DNA of 11,430 nucleotides from CAZCBN01 sp964496975 (GTDB taxonomy: Bacteria > Planctomycetota > Phycisphaerae > Phycisphaerales > UBA1924): assembly GCA_964496975.1 (NCBI GenBank), contig CAZCBN010000106.1, positions 1 through 11,430 of the forward strand. The letters are read 5' to 3'. A model generated the notes under the pieces. The model made no database searches. It had not been told where the DNA came from and was given only the letters and a program-made list of their open reading frames with translations. Below, one piece after another: positions 1-6,912 of this stretch; the first letter of the stretch is position 1, and every line of letters begins with the position of its first letter. A program made the translations under genes and the position numbers.

Positions 1-1
1 G

Positions 2-484
2 CCAGCCCAGCCCCAGCCGGCCTCCACCGCCGCGCCCACGCCCTCGCCCTCCCCGGCCCCGTCGGCCACCCCCGCCCCCACGCCCGGCGGCGGCGAGGTC
101 CGGCCCGCCGTGCCCGACGACCGCGAGTCCGACCCCACCAGCCGCGAGCCCGCCGACGTCCGGCGCCTGGGTCAGGTCGTCGCGGCCAAGGGCCTCCGCA
201 TCCAGACCCGCCGCCCCCACCACTGGCAGCACGTCCTCGCCCTCACGAACCCGCGGCCCCCGGTTGTCCAGATCGACTTTGACCGCCTCGGCACCGTGGT
301 CGATGTCCGCTTCGTCCGCGGCCCAGACGGCCGCGAGCGTCGCACCGGCTTCGCCGCGGTGGACGAGGCGCTGCTCAACGGCATCTACAACTGGCGCGCC
401 AGCGGCGAGGCCCTCACCCGGCTCGACCCCGCCGACCCCGCGGCCGTCGTCACGATCGAGCTCACCATCTCCCGCCTGGACTAG
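2..484 (+). CDS. TonB-like C-terminal domain protein (3' part, gene begins before the window)
   Basis: The frame is open from the first bases of the window with no stop, so the gene starts outside it; about 160 residues are visible. A GTG at 110 is probably internal. The first 35 or so residues are an Ala/Pro/Ser/Thr-rich linker ending in Gly-Gly-Gly, as expected for a periplasm-spanning segment. The last 75 or so residues have the pattern of a TonB C-terminal domain: a strand VVQIDFDRLGTVVDVRFVR, then VDEALLNGIYNWRASG, which resembles the 'DeAalealrkWrf..G' helix and turn, then a final strand VVTIELTI. In that family the domain contacts TonB-dependent receptors or serves as a periplasmic interaction module. 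The family call rests on pattern matching by eye; the N-terminal membrane helix is not in view. Codons end mainly in C. An 81-base gap separates it from the next gene on the same strand. Confidence 0.55.
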   Translation, partial: PAQPQPASTAAPTPSPSPAPSATPAPTPGGGEVRPAVPDDRESDPTSREPADVRRLGQVVAAKGLRIQTRRPHHWQHVLALTNPRPPVVQIDFDRLGTVVDVRFVRGPDGRERRTGFAAVDEALLNGIYNWRASGEALTRLDPADPAAVVTIELTISRLD

Positions 485-565
485 CCTTTCCCGTCGCGTT
501 CGCCGATAGCCGGGACGCGACCCTCCCCGCCAACGCCCACCCGAGCAGCCCCGCGAGCCCCACCC

Positions 566-1231
566 ATGCCGAGCCACGCCAGACGCCTCGGCACGCCCGC
601 CTCAGCCACGGCCGCGGCGCTCACGCTCATCCTGCTCGCCGCCCCGACGCGGGCGCAGTCGCCCGCCAACCCCGCCAACCCCGCCGCGGCCGACGCGTGG
701 GCCCGCGCGGGGCTCCGCCGGATCGACCCGGGCACCGCCGACTCCGACCCGCTCTCCGTCGACGCGCGGCACCTCTTCGCCCAGCCCCGCCTCGAACAGG
801 GGTACCAAACCCTCTTCGCCGCCCCGGGCTACAACCGCTTCGCCCGCCGCGACGGCGGCGTCACCGCCCTCTTCCCGCGATCGGTCTACATCGAGGGCCC
901 CTTCGGCCCGCTCGCGGCGATCCCGCCAGACACCCTCTTTGTGGTGGGTGACCCGCCGCCATGGCTCGAGTCGTGGCTCGCCGGGCCCGAGGCCCTCGGC
1001 GGCGCGCCGTCGTTCCAGGGCCTGCCCGTGTCGCCCGGCCGCCTGAACGGCCAGCAGGTCACCGCCCTCCCCCCCGACGGCTGGGCCCCGCGGGTCTACC
1101 CGCAGCGGCTCCTGCCTCGCTCGGCCGAGGACGCCCGGCAGGAACGCCGCGACGTCGCCGCGGCCAACGCCGCCCGCGGCGTCTCGACGCTGCTGCGCCA
1201 AGCGGCCGAGGCCGAGCGACGCACGCCCTGA
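566..1231 (+). CDS. Secreted protein of unknown function
   Basis: The product is 221 residues and I do not recognise it. Residues 1-31 form a clear signal peptide: a basic start (SHARR), a hydrophobic core (AAALTLILLAA) and an ARA-like end (TRAQS), so it is probably exported. The mature part is rich in Pro, Ala and Arg. A central segment around residues 60-130 is aromatic and looks folded (LFAQPRLEQGYQTLFAAPGY, SVYIEGPFGP, DTLFVVGDPPPWLESWL). The C-terminal 40 residues are charged and probably helical (SAEDARQERR, LRQAAEAERR). No cysteine, lipobox or transmembrane segment follows the signal. The ATG at 566 places the signal peptide correctly. It follows the TonB-like gene by 81 bases on the same strand and may belong with it; it faces floA across a 50-base gap. 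Reading-frame quality and the signal peptide make it likely real. Confidence 0.7.
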   Translation: MPSHARRLGTPASATAAALTLILLAAPTRAQSPANPANPAAADAWARAGLRRIDPGTADSDPLSVDARHLFAQPRLEQGYQTLFAAPGYNRFARRDGGVTALFPRSVYIEGPFGPLAAIPPDTLFVVGDPPPWLESWLAGPEALGGAPSFQGLPVSPGRLNGQQVTALPPDGWAPRVYPQRLLPRSAEDARQERRDVAAANAARGVSTLLRQAAEAERRTP

Positions 1232-1281
1232 CTCCAGCGCACGCGACCGTCCGCGTCCGGCCGGGGTGCGGAGCCTTCGCC

Positions 1282-2292
1282 TCAGCGGCCCTTGCCGTCG
1301 CCCTCGACGCCCGCGATCGACTGCCGCATGCTCGTGTCGGCATTGAGGTTCTTCATGCGGTAAAAGTCCATGATGCCCAGGTTGCCCTGGCGGAAGGCCT
1401 CGGCCGTCGCCCGCGGCACCTCGGCCTCGGCCAGCACCACCAGCGCGCGGTTCTTCTGCTCCTCGGCCCGGAACTCCTGCTCCTGCGCGACGGCCATCGC
1501 GCGGCGCTTCTCGGCCTCGGCCTGGAAGCGGCGCTTGTCCGCCTCGGCCTGGTCGGCCTGAAGCTTCGCGCCGATGTTCTCCCCCACGTCCACGTCGGCG
1601 ATGTCGATCGAGAGGATGCTGAACGCCGTCCCCGCGTCCAGCCCGCGGGCCATCACGGCCTTGGAGATGCGGTCGGGGTTCTCCAGCACCTCCTTGTGGC
1701 TCGACGCCGAGCCGATGCTCGACACGATGCCCTCGCCCACGCGGGCAACGATCGTCTCCTCGGTCGCCCCGCCGACCAGCCGGGGCAGGTTGGTGCGCAC
1801 CGTCACGCGGGCCCGCGCCTTGAGCTGGATGCCGTCCTTCGCCACCGCGTCGATGGTCGTGCGGCCCTGGCGCGGGTCGGGGCAGTCGATCACCTTGGGG
1901 TTCACGCTCGTCGTCACCGCGTCCAGGATGTCGCGGCCCGCGAGGTCGATGCTGCACGCCGTGTCCCAGTCAAGGTCGATCTTCGCGCGCCGGGCCGCGA
2001 TGAGCGCCTGGATCACGTTGCGGATGCGGCCGCCCGCGAGGTAGTGCGTCTCGAGCTGGGCCGTCGAGACAGGGATCTGCGCCTTCACCGAGCGGATGCG
2101 CGTGACGACCACTTCCTGGATGTTCACCTTGCGGAAGCGCATCCCGATGATGTCGATCAGCGTCACGCTCGCGTTGCTCAGCAACGCCTGGAACCACAAC
2201 CCAAAGAACTGGATCATGTTCACAAAGACCAGCAGCGCCAGAATGGCGACGATCACGCCCGCCACAATCCCGAGAATCAACAGAGGGTTCAC
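1282..2292 (-). CDS. floA: FloA, flotillin-like membrane scaffold protein
   Basis: The product is 336 residues, matching the usual FloA/UPF0365 length of about 330. FloA anchors in the inner membrane and organises membrane microdomains that gather signalling and protease proteins. A hydrophobic hairpin-type anchor spans residues 3-35. The SPFH-like core follows, with typical blocks: DIIGMRFRKVNIQEVV (47-62), AGGRIRNVIQALIAARRAKI (86-105) and the VTVRTNLPRLVGGATEETI region (163-181). An Ala/Glu-rich helical stretch runs over about 246-300, and the end contains GIMDFYRMKNLNADTSMR. The GTG start at 2292 is chosen because GGAAGGAG sits 7 bases upstream; the frame stays open 15 codons further, but those codons look like leader. 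It is the last gene of the nfeD cluster, with its own promoter-like sequence upstream. The family call is secure; the partner relationship with NfeD is known for FloA and is inferred here from adjacency. Confidence 0.95.
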   Translation of the reverse strand: MNPLLILGIVAGVIVAILALLVFVNMIQFFGLWFQALLSNASVTLIDIIGMRFRKVNIQEVVVTRIRSVKAQIPVSTAQLETHYLAGGRIRNVIQALIAARRAKIDLDWDTACSIDLAGRDILDAVTTSVNPKVIDCPDPRQGRTTIDAVAKDGIQLKARARVTVRTNLPRLVGGATEETIVARVGEGIVSSIGSASSHKEVLENPDRISKAVMARGLDAGTAFSILSIDIADVDVGENIGAKLQADQAEADKRRFQAEAEKRRAMAVAQEQEFRAEEQKNRALVVLAEAEVPRATAEAFRQGNLGIMDFYRMKNLNADTSMRQSIAGVEGDGKGR

Positions 2293-2299
2293 GCCGATG

Positions 2300-2307
2300 C
2301 TCCTTCC
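2300..2307 (-). promoter_or_regulatory. Strong Shine-Dalgarno site that fixes the floA start
   Basis: On the minus strand this reads GGAAGGAG, followed by 7 bases and then GTG. It supports the GTG at 2292 over an in-frame ATG at 2337, which has no comparable site. Confidence 0.75.
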
Positions 2308-2364
2308 CCAGCCGCCCGCGTCCGCCGCGGGCCACACCCGCCCGCCGCCCCGCGAAGGCCCGCG

Positions 2365-2370
2365 AGTATA
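2365..2370 (-). promoter_or_regulatory. Candidate -10 element for floA
   Basis: On the minus strand this reads TATACT, five of six matches to TATAAT, in a gap that is otherwise almost all G and C. It lies about 70 bases upstream of the floA GTG, which would leave a leader of about 65 bases. No convincing -35 hexamer sits 16-18 bases upstream, so the assignment is tentative. If real, floA has a promoter in addition to read-through from nfeD. Confidence 0.35.
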
Positions 2371-2439
2371 CGGGCCGCCCAGCGACGCCCGCGCCCGCCC
2401 CGCCCTTGCTTCAACGTCTGACGATCCCGCGGCCCCGGC

Positions 2440-2961
2440 TCACGCCACCGGCCGCACGTAGATCTCCATCCCCTCCACCCGCGTGATGCGCACGCGGCTC
2501 CCCGCGTCGATCCACCCGTGCTCCGCCAGCACCTCAAGCCGCACCCCGCCCGTCGACGTGTCGGCGATCTCGATCTCCCCCACCGGGTGCAGGTCCACGA
2601 GGCACACGCCCTCCACCCCCACGAGCGACGCCCGGTCGCGGCGCCGCTCCACCTCGGCCAGTTCCTGCGCGGCCACCTCGTCCTCGCTCGGCGCGTTCAC
2701 GAGTTTTCGGCCAAAGGGCGTTGTCGGCAGCGTGCTCACCGCCCAGAAAAACACCACCGGCCCCAGCAGCAGCACCGACGCAAGCCCCGACGCCCCCCAC
2801 CACGCCGACACGCGGAAGAGCAGCACCACGCCCGCCAGCGCCGACGCCACCGCCATCGCCCCGAGCAGCCCGCCCGAGGGCACAAAGGCCTCAAGCCCCA
2901 GCAGCAGCAGCGAGATCACCAGCAGCGCAAGCCCCCAGTACAGCAACGCGTCGCCCGTCAT
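2440..2961 (-). CDS. Short NfeD-family membrane protein with OB-fold tail
   Basis: The product is 173 residues. Three transmembrane segments lie at roughly 6-26, 32-50 and 56-76, with the NfeD-type motif LLLGLEAFVPSGGLLG at 19-34. A charged linker (about 91-110, DEVAAQELAEVERRRDR) leads to a C-terminal five-stranded OB-fold-like domain (114-172), with the family pattern GVEGVCLVDLHPVGEIEI, the WIDAGSRVRI strand and VEGMEIYVRPV. Short NfeD proteins lack the protease domain and act with stomatin/flotillin-type partners in the membrane. The ATG at 2961 overlaps the stop of the upstream long nfeD gene as ATGA and is preceded by GGAG 5 bases away, so translation is probably coupled. A 147-base gap then leads to floA. 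The same frame is open further upstream inside the long nfeD gene, but that part is not a protein-like sequence. Confidence 0.9.
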   Translation of the reverse strand: MTGDALLYWGLALLVISLLLLGLEAFVPSGGLLGAMAVASALAGVVLLFRVSAWWGASGLASVLLLGPVVFFWAVSTLPTTPFGRKLVNAPSEDEVAAQELAEVERRRDRASLVGVEGVCLVDLHPVGEIEIADTSTGGVRLEVLAEHGWIDAGSRVRITRVEGMEIYVRPVA

Positions 2962-5018
2962 GCCCGCTCCCCCTCCGCGGCGGCCCGCGCGGGGCCGCGG
3001 CCCGCCGGCGCCGGCTCGACCACCACGCTGAACCCGTCGCGCCCCACCACCCGCACGCCCCGGCCCGCGTCGATCACGCCGCGCGACGAGATCGCGTCGT
3101 ACACCTCGCCCGATTCGAGCGCCACGCGCCCGCTGGGCCGCAGCGCGGAGATGGCCGTCCCCCGCTGCCCCAGGGCCCGCGAGAGCGCATCCTCGGGCGC
3201 AAACGCCGCGGTGAGCACCGACGCTTCTTCCGAGCCCGCCACCTCGCCCAGCGCCGAGGCCGCCTCCTGCCCCGCCGAGCCGCCCTGCGCGAGCACCATC
3301 CGCCGCAGGATCGGCAGCGTGCCGAAGTTTTTCGCGATGAGCCACATCCCGATGCCGGCGGTGAACATCGCGAGCAAGACCGTCACCACGCCGAAGAGGG
3401 CCCCCGACCGCCCCGCCGCCGTGCCGAAGAGCCCGCCCGAGCCGTCGGGGATGAACGTGCCGACGAGCCCCGCGAACAGCAGCACCAGCCCCGCCACCCC
3501 CGCAAGCCCGAAGCCCGGGATGACGAACGCCTCCGCCGCGAGCAGCGCGACGCCGAGCACGATCGCGAGGATCTCCCACCACCCCGCGAGGCCGATCAGC
3601 ATCGGCGGGCCCAGCAGCAGCGCCACCGCCGCGAGCGCCACCGTCGCCGGCACCACCGCGCCCGGGCTCAGCATCTCAAGGAAGACGCCCAGCACGAGCA
3701 GCACGATCAGCACGCCCCGCACCAGCGGGTTCAGCAGGAACCGCACCATCTGCTCCGACCAGTTCATCTCCGTCCGCCGCACGTCGGTCGCGTCGAAGTA
3801 CGCCCGCAGCTCCTCGTCGTTCTGCACGATGCCGCGCGACATCTGCACGAGCCGCAGCTCGGGGTCGCGCAGCACCACCGGCCCGGTGCCGTCGCACATG
3901 TAGACCGGGTCCACGTACCGCCCGCGGTCGGCCGCGGTGATCACCGGCCGCTGCGACTCGACGGCGAGCCCATCGGTCACCGCCGCCGCCACGTCGGACA
4001 GCGAGTCGGCCGCGGGCTTGAACCGCTGCGCCTCGGGCGTCGCCTCGGCCCGCAGGGAGCCGCCCGACGCCGGCGCGGGAATCGGCGCAACGCCCCCGTC
4101 CGACGCCGCCCCCGGCCCCGCCCCGTCCGGACCAGCCCCGTCCTGCGTTGCCCCATCGGGCGTCGCCGACGCCGAGTCGGGTGGCCCCGAATCTCCCGAC
4201 GCGCTCGGATCGCTCGCCGCGCTCCCCGTCCCAGGCCCCGCGCGCCCCCGCGGCACGCCCGTCAGCAGCGGCTTGCCCCGCGGCGGCTCGCCGTCAAACA
4301 GCAGCCGAAACTCCGCCTCGTTGATGCACACCATCTGCGACGTCTTCGTGTCGCGCACGGCCCACAGCTCGATCCCGTCCACCACCATCGCCTGCACGAG
4401 ATACTCGTCGTGCCCGTTCCGCCGCGCGCTGTCCGCCACGTCTGAGAGCAGGGGCGGCAGGATTTTTTGCCGCTGGTCCTGCGTCAACCCGCGCACGCCC
4501 TGCGGCGAGATCGTCACCGGGAACGCGTCGCCCATCGACGCGGGCGAGCTCGTCACCAGCTCGCGGCACGCCAGCGCCGCGATCGCCCCGCCGCTGTACG
4601 CGTCGTCGTGCACCCACGCCACGGTGTTGGTGATGGTCGAGCCCTTGATGGCGTTGGAGATCTCCAGCACCGCGCCCACCTCGCCGCCGGGCGAGTCCAC
4701 CTCGATCACGATCGCCTGCGCCCCGCTCTCCTCGGCCTGCTTGATCCGTCGCTTGACGCTCAGCTCCATCACGTTGTCGATCGGCCCGCGGATCGGGATC
4801 ACCGCGACACGGTCCGCACGCCGGTAGACCGGCACCACGGGCCGCGACGCCCCCGCCCCGCCGGCCCCGTTGGCCCCCCCGCCGACCGCGCCGTCGGCCG
4901 ACTGCCCCTGCGCGGCCGCCGGCAGCAACGCCAGCAGCAACGCGGCCACCAGCCGCACCGCGACCGACGCCATCCGCCGCCCGACGCTCCCAAGCCCGTC
5001 CCGCTGCAACCGTGCCAC
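2958..5018 (-). CDS. Long NfeD: membrane-bound ClpP-like serine protease
   Basis: With the GTG start at 5018 the product is 686 residues. A signal peptide covers about residues 1-38 (core VRLVAALLLALLPAAAQ). A ClpP/crotonase-type protease domain follows (about 68-235): VAVIPIRGPI, IVIEVDSPGGEVGAV, then AYSGGAIAALA with the likely nucleophile Ser142, and SMGDAFPV. By a remembered alignment with the archaeal 1510-N protease (Ser97/Lys138), Lys185 in RQKILPP matches the catalytic lysine. A disordered Gly/Ala/Asp/Pro stretch spans about 250-322. NWSEQMVRFLLNP (419-431) introduces about five membrane segments (434-563), and an OB-fold tail ends the protein (about 612-670). In this family the protease is thought to cleave membrane stomatin-type proteins. 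The start could instead be the ATG at 4973, but GGAGG sits 5 bases before the GTG. It lies 35 bases after the Nudix gene and overlaps the short nfeD by 4 bases. Confidence 0.92.
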   Translation of the reverse strand: MARLQRDGLGSVGRRMASVAVRLVAALLLALLPAAAQGQSADGAVGGGANGAGGAGASRPVVPVYRRADRVAVIPIRGPIDNVMELSVKRRIKQAEESGAQAIVIEVDSPGGEVGAVLEISNAIKGSTITNTVAWVHDDAYSGGAIAALACRELVTSSPASMGDAFPVTISPQGVRGLTQDQRQKILPPLLSDVADSARRNGHDEYLVQAMVVDGIELWAVRDTKTSQMVCINEAEFRLLFDGEPPRGKPLLTGVPRGRAGPGTGSAASDPSASGDSGPPDSASATPDGATQDGAGPDGAGPGAASDGGVAPIPAPASGGSLRAEATPEAQRFKPAADSLSDVAAAVTDGLAVESQRPVITAADRGRYVDPVYMCDGTGPVVLRDPELRLVQMSRGIVQNDEELRAYFDATDVRRTEMNWSEQMVRFLLNPLVRGVLIVLLVLGVFLEMLSPGAVVPATVALAAVALLLGPPMLIGLAGWWEILAIVLGVALLAAEAFVIPGFGLAGVAGLVLLFAGLVGTFIPDGSGGLFGTAAGRSGALFGVVTVLLAMFTAGIGMWLIAKNFGTLPILRRMVLAQGGSAGQEAASALGEVAGSEEASVLTAAFAPEDALSRALGQRGTAISALRPSGRVALESGEVYDAISSRGVIDAGRGVRVVGRDGFSVVVEPAPAGRGPARAAAEGERA

Positions 5019-5023
5019 GCGCA

Positions 5024-5028
5024 CCTCC
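5024..5028 (-). promoter_or_regulatory. Shine-Dalgarno site supporting the GTG start of long nfeD
   Basis: On the minus strand this is GGAGG, 5 bases before the GTG at 5018. The alternative ATG at 4973 has only GGGAG 13 bases away. Both starts keep the signal peptide intact. Confidence 0.55.
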
Positions 5029-5053
5029 CGCCCACCGCGGGGCCGCGCCCCCG

Positions 5054-5623
5054 CTACGCCAATCCCCCCGCCCGACGGGGCGGTTCGCTCTGCTCCACCG
5101 CCCACCGGAGCGCCTCGCCCCGGCAGTCAATATGCACCGCAAAGAACCCCGGCACCTCGTTCGGATCCCGCGCCTCGTGCTTGCGGATCAGGGGCCAGAT
5201 CACCCGCCGGTCCGTCTCCGGCAGCGCGAGCCCCTCGATCGCCGCCGGCTCGTACCAGTCCAGCCGGCCCTCGGGAATCTCCCGCGGCTCCACCCACACC
5301 GGCCCCAACACCCGATAGTAAAACATCAGCCAGTGCCCCCGGCCCTCGAACGCGCACTCGCTGATCAACCCACCCAGGTGCAGCCGCTCGATCGGCACCT
5401 CGATCCCCGCCTCTTCCATGATCTCCCGCTGCGCGCACTGCGCCGGGCTCTCCCCCGTCGGCATGTCCAGCTTGCCCCCGATCGGGCTGCACAGCCCCCG
5501 GTTCGGCTCGCGGTTCCGCCGGAGCAAAAGCACCCGCCCGCGCTCGTCCCGCAGGTCGCACAGGCACGCCAACTTGTACGGGAGCGATTCGGGCGGCTGC
5601 GGCATCCCCAACGATAGCGTCAC
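5054..5623 (-). CDS. Nudix hydrolase
   Basis: The product is 189 residues from the GTG at 5623. Nudix proteins hydrolyse a nucleoside diphosphate linked to another group; the substrate here cannot be read from the sequence. The Nudix box runs from Gly49 to Ile74: GGKLDMPTGE, seven residues, then REIMEEAGI, so all the metal-binding glutamates are present. The loop between GG and GE carries two more residues than the GGxxExGE standard. Upstream strands KLACLCDL and VLLLRRNREPNRG fit the Nudix core, and VPGFFAVHID lies near the end. The GTG overlaps the queG stop as GTGA, and a GAGGGG-type site lies just upstream. ATGs at 5659 and 5605 are alternatives; the first would overlap queG further. The overlap suggests translational coupling to queG, but no functional link to queuosine is established by the sequence. 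Confidence 0.9.
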   Translation of the reverse strand: MTLSLGMPQPPESLPYKLACLCDLRDERGRVLLLRRNREPNRGLCSPIGGKLDMPTGESPAQCAQREIMEEAGIEVPIERLHLGGLISECAFEGRGHWLMFYYRVLGPVWVEPREIPEGRLDWYEPAAIEGLALPETDRRVIWPLIRKHEARDPNEVPGFFAVHIDCRGEALRWAVEQSEPPRRAGGLA

Positions 5624-6864
5624 CCCCGCCCCCCCTCGCCCCATCTCGCGAGCGCCCACGCCGCCGCGTCGCGCACCATCGCGCTCTCGTCCTCCATCGC
5701 CCGCTCCAGCGCCGCACGCAGCGCACGCGCCCCCGCGCCCTCACCCGCCCGCGCCAGCCACCACCCCGCGACCAGGGCCGCGTTGCGCTTCATCATGTCC
5801 AGCCGGGCCCGCTTCATCGCGCTCGAGACAAACGCCCCGCGCCGCTCCCCCTCGCCCCAGGCCAGCACGGCCGCCGCGTCCATCGACGCCGCGGCCGTCC
5901 CCGCCGCGCCCGTGTTCAGCACCCCCGGCCCCGCGGCCACCCACGCCGCCGCGCGGGGGGAGTTGTGCGGGCACACCTCCTGGCACACGTCGCACCCGTA
6001 GAGCCACGGCCCCACCTGCGCCGCGAGCCCCGGCTCCACCGCCTCGCGCCGCTCGATCGTCAGGTAACTGATGCACCGCCTCGCATCGACCGCGTACGGC
6101 GTGATCGCCCCCGTCGGGCACGCGTCGATGCACCTCGTGCACGAGCCGCACGCGTCGGCCACGGGCGCGAGGCCCGCGTCACCCGCCGAGCGCTCACCCA
6201 CCAGGTCCAGCGTCGTGAGCGCACCGCCCAGCACCAGGCCGCTGCCCAGCCTGGGATGGATCAGCAGCGTGTGCTTGCCCACCCACCCAAGGCCGGCCCG
6301 GGCCGCCAGCTCGCGCTCGGGCACCGGCGCCGTGTCGACAAACGAGCGGAACTCCGCCCCCGGGAACTCGTGCCGCAGGCGGTCGCACACGCGGTGCAGG
6401 TGCTGCTTCAGGGCCCGGTGGTAGTCGCGGCCCCGGGCGTACCGCGCCACCTTGCCGTGCCCGAAGGGGGCCGCCTCCTCGGCCATGCCGCCCGAGGCCC
6501 GGTCGGCGTACACGCTCGCCACCATCAGCACGCTGCGCGCGCCCGGCAGCAGTCGCGCCGGGTCGCACCGCGACGCCACGTCGTCCAGCATCCACGACAT
6601 CGACCCGTGCCGGCCCGCCGCGAGCCAGGCCCGCAGCTCCTCCGCGTAGCGGCTGGGCGAGGCGTCGCAGACGCCCGCCGCGGCGAAGCCCACCTCGCGG
6701 CACAGGGTGATGACGTGCTGCGCGCGCGCCGCCGGTGACGCTTTCCCCGACCACGGCGGGGTGCGCCACGCGGGCGCGGCGTCGCGGGGCCGCTTCACGC
6801 CGTGCCGCGGGTCGAGGGGCGCGTCAGAAGAAACCGGCTCGGGCGTTTCCGGGGCGTCGGTCAC
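5620..6864 (-). CDS. queG: QueG, epoxyqueuosine reductase
   Basis: The product is 414 residues. QueG performs the last step of queuosine formation in tRNA, reducing epoxyqueuosine with cobalamin and two [4Fe-4S] clusters. The first 40 or so residues are a charged, proline-containing extension not typical of the family. The cobalamin-binding catalytic domain follows, with GSMSWM (87-92), RYARGRDYH (141-149) and FVDTAPVPER (175-184), whose Asp177 corresponds to the conserved catalytic aspartate. The ferredoxin-like part has CGSCTRCIDACP (Cys239, 242, 245, 249) and CDVCQEVCP (Cys291, 294, 298), with Cys264 in between as the remaining ligand. The C-terminus carries a HEAT/PBS-lyase-like repeat (about 383-409). 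The GTG start is supported by GGAGG 6 bases upstream. It follows the epimerase gene by 48 bases and overlaps the Nudix gene by 4. Confidence 0.96.
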   Translation of the reverse strand: MTDAPETPEPVSSDAPLDPRHGVKRPRDAAPAWRTPPWSGKASPAARAQHVITLCREVGFAAAGVCDASPSRYAEELRAWLAAGRHGSMSWMLDDVASRCDPARLLPGARSVLMVASVYADRASGGMAEEAAPFGHGKVARYARGRDYHRALKQHLHRVCDRLRHEFPGAEFRSFVDTAPVPERELAARAGLGWVGKHTLLIHPRLGSGLVLGGALTTLDLVGERSAGDAGLAPVADACGSCTRCIDACPTGAITPYAVDARRCISYLTIERREAVEPGLAAQVGPWLYGCDVCQEVCPHNSPRAAAWVAAGPGVLNTGAAGTAAASMDAAAVLAWGEGERRGAFVSSAMKRARLDMMKRNAALVAGWWLARAGEGAGARALRAALERAMEDESAMVRDAAAWALARWGEGGRG

Positions 6865-6870
6865 CGCTCG

Positions 6871-6875
6871 CCTCC
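6871..6875 (-). promoter_or_regulatory. Shine-Dalgarno site for queG
   Basis: On the minus strand this is GGAGG, 6 bases before the GTG at 6864. It decides a non-ATG start for queG and keeps the unusual N-terminal extension in the product. Confidence 0.7.
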
Positions 6876-6912
6876 GTGGGGGCCCGCGGGGCGCGGGGGG
6901 CCGGGGCGCGGC

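Noticed and set aside
1232..1281. Terminator between the convergent secreted protein and floA genes
   Set aside because: TCCGC and GCGGA can pair, but the stem is 5 bp with a long loop and no T-run, too weak to list.
602..1957. A long minus-strand open frame (451 codons) across the secreted protein and floA
   Set aside because: Its Gly/Arg/Glu-rich low-complexity sequence is a shadow of genes with clear signal peptide and family features.
2721..4445. A long plus-strand open frame (574 codons) opposite the nfeD genes
   Set aside because: It is His/Arg/Pro-rich with no domain-like pattern and is the mirror of a well-supported gene. High GC removes stops from such frames.
5019..5105. Longer N-terminus for the long NfeD starting at 5105
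   Set aside because: It would overlap the Nudix gene by 52 bases and place an Arg/Gly-rich segment before the signal peptide; the GTG at 5018 has a good Shine-Dalgarno site.
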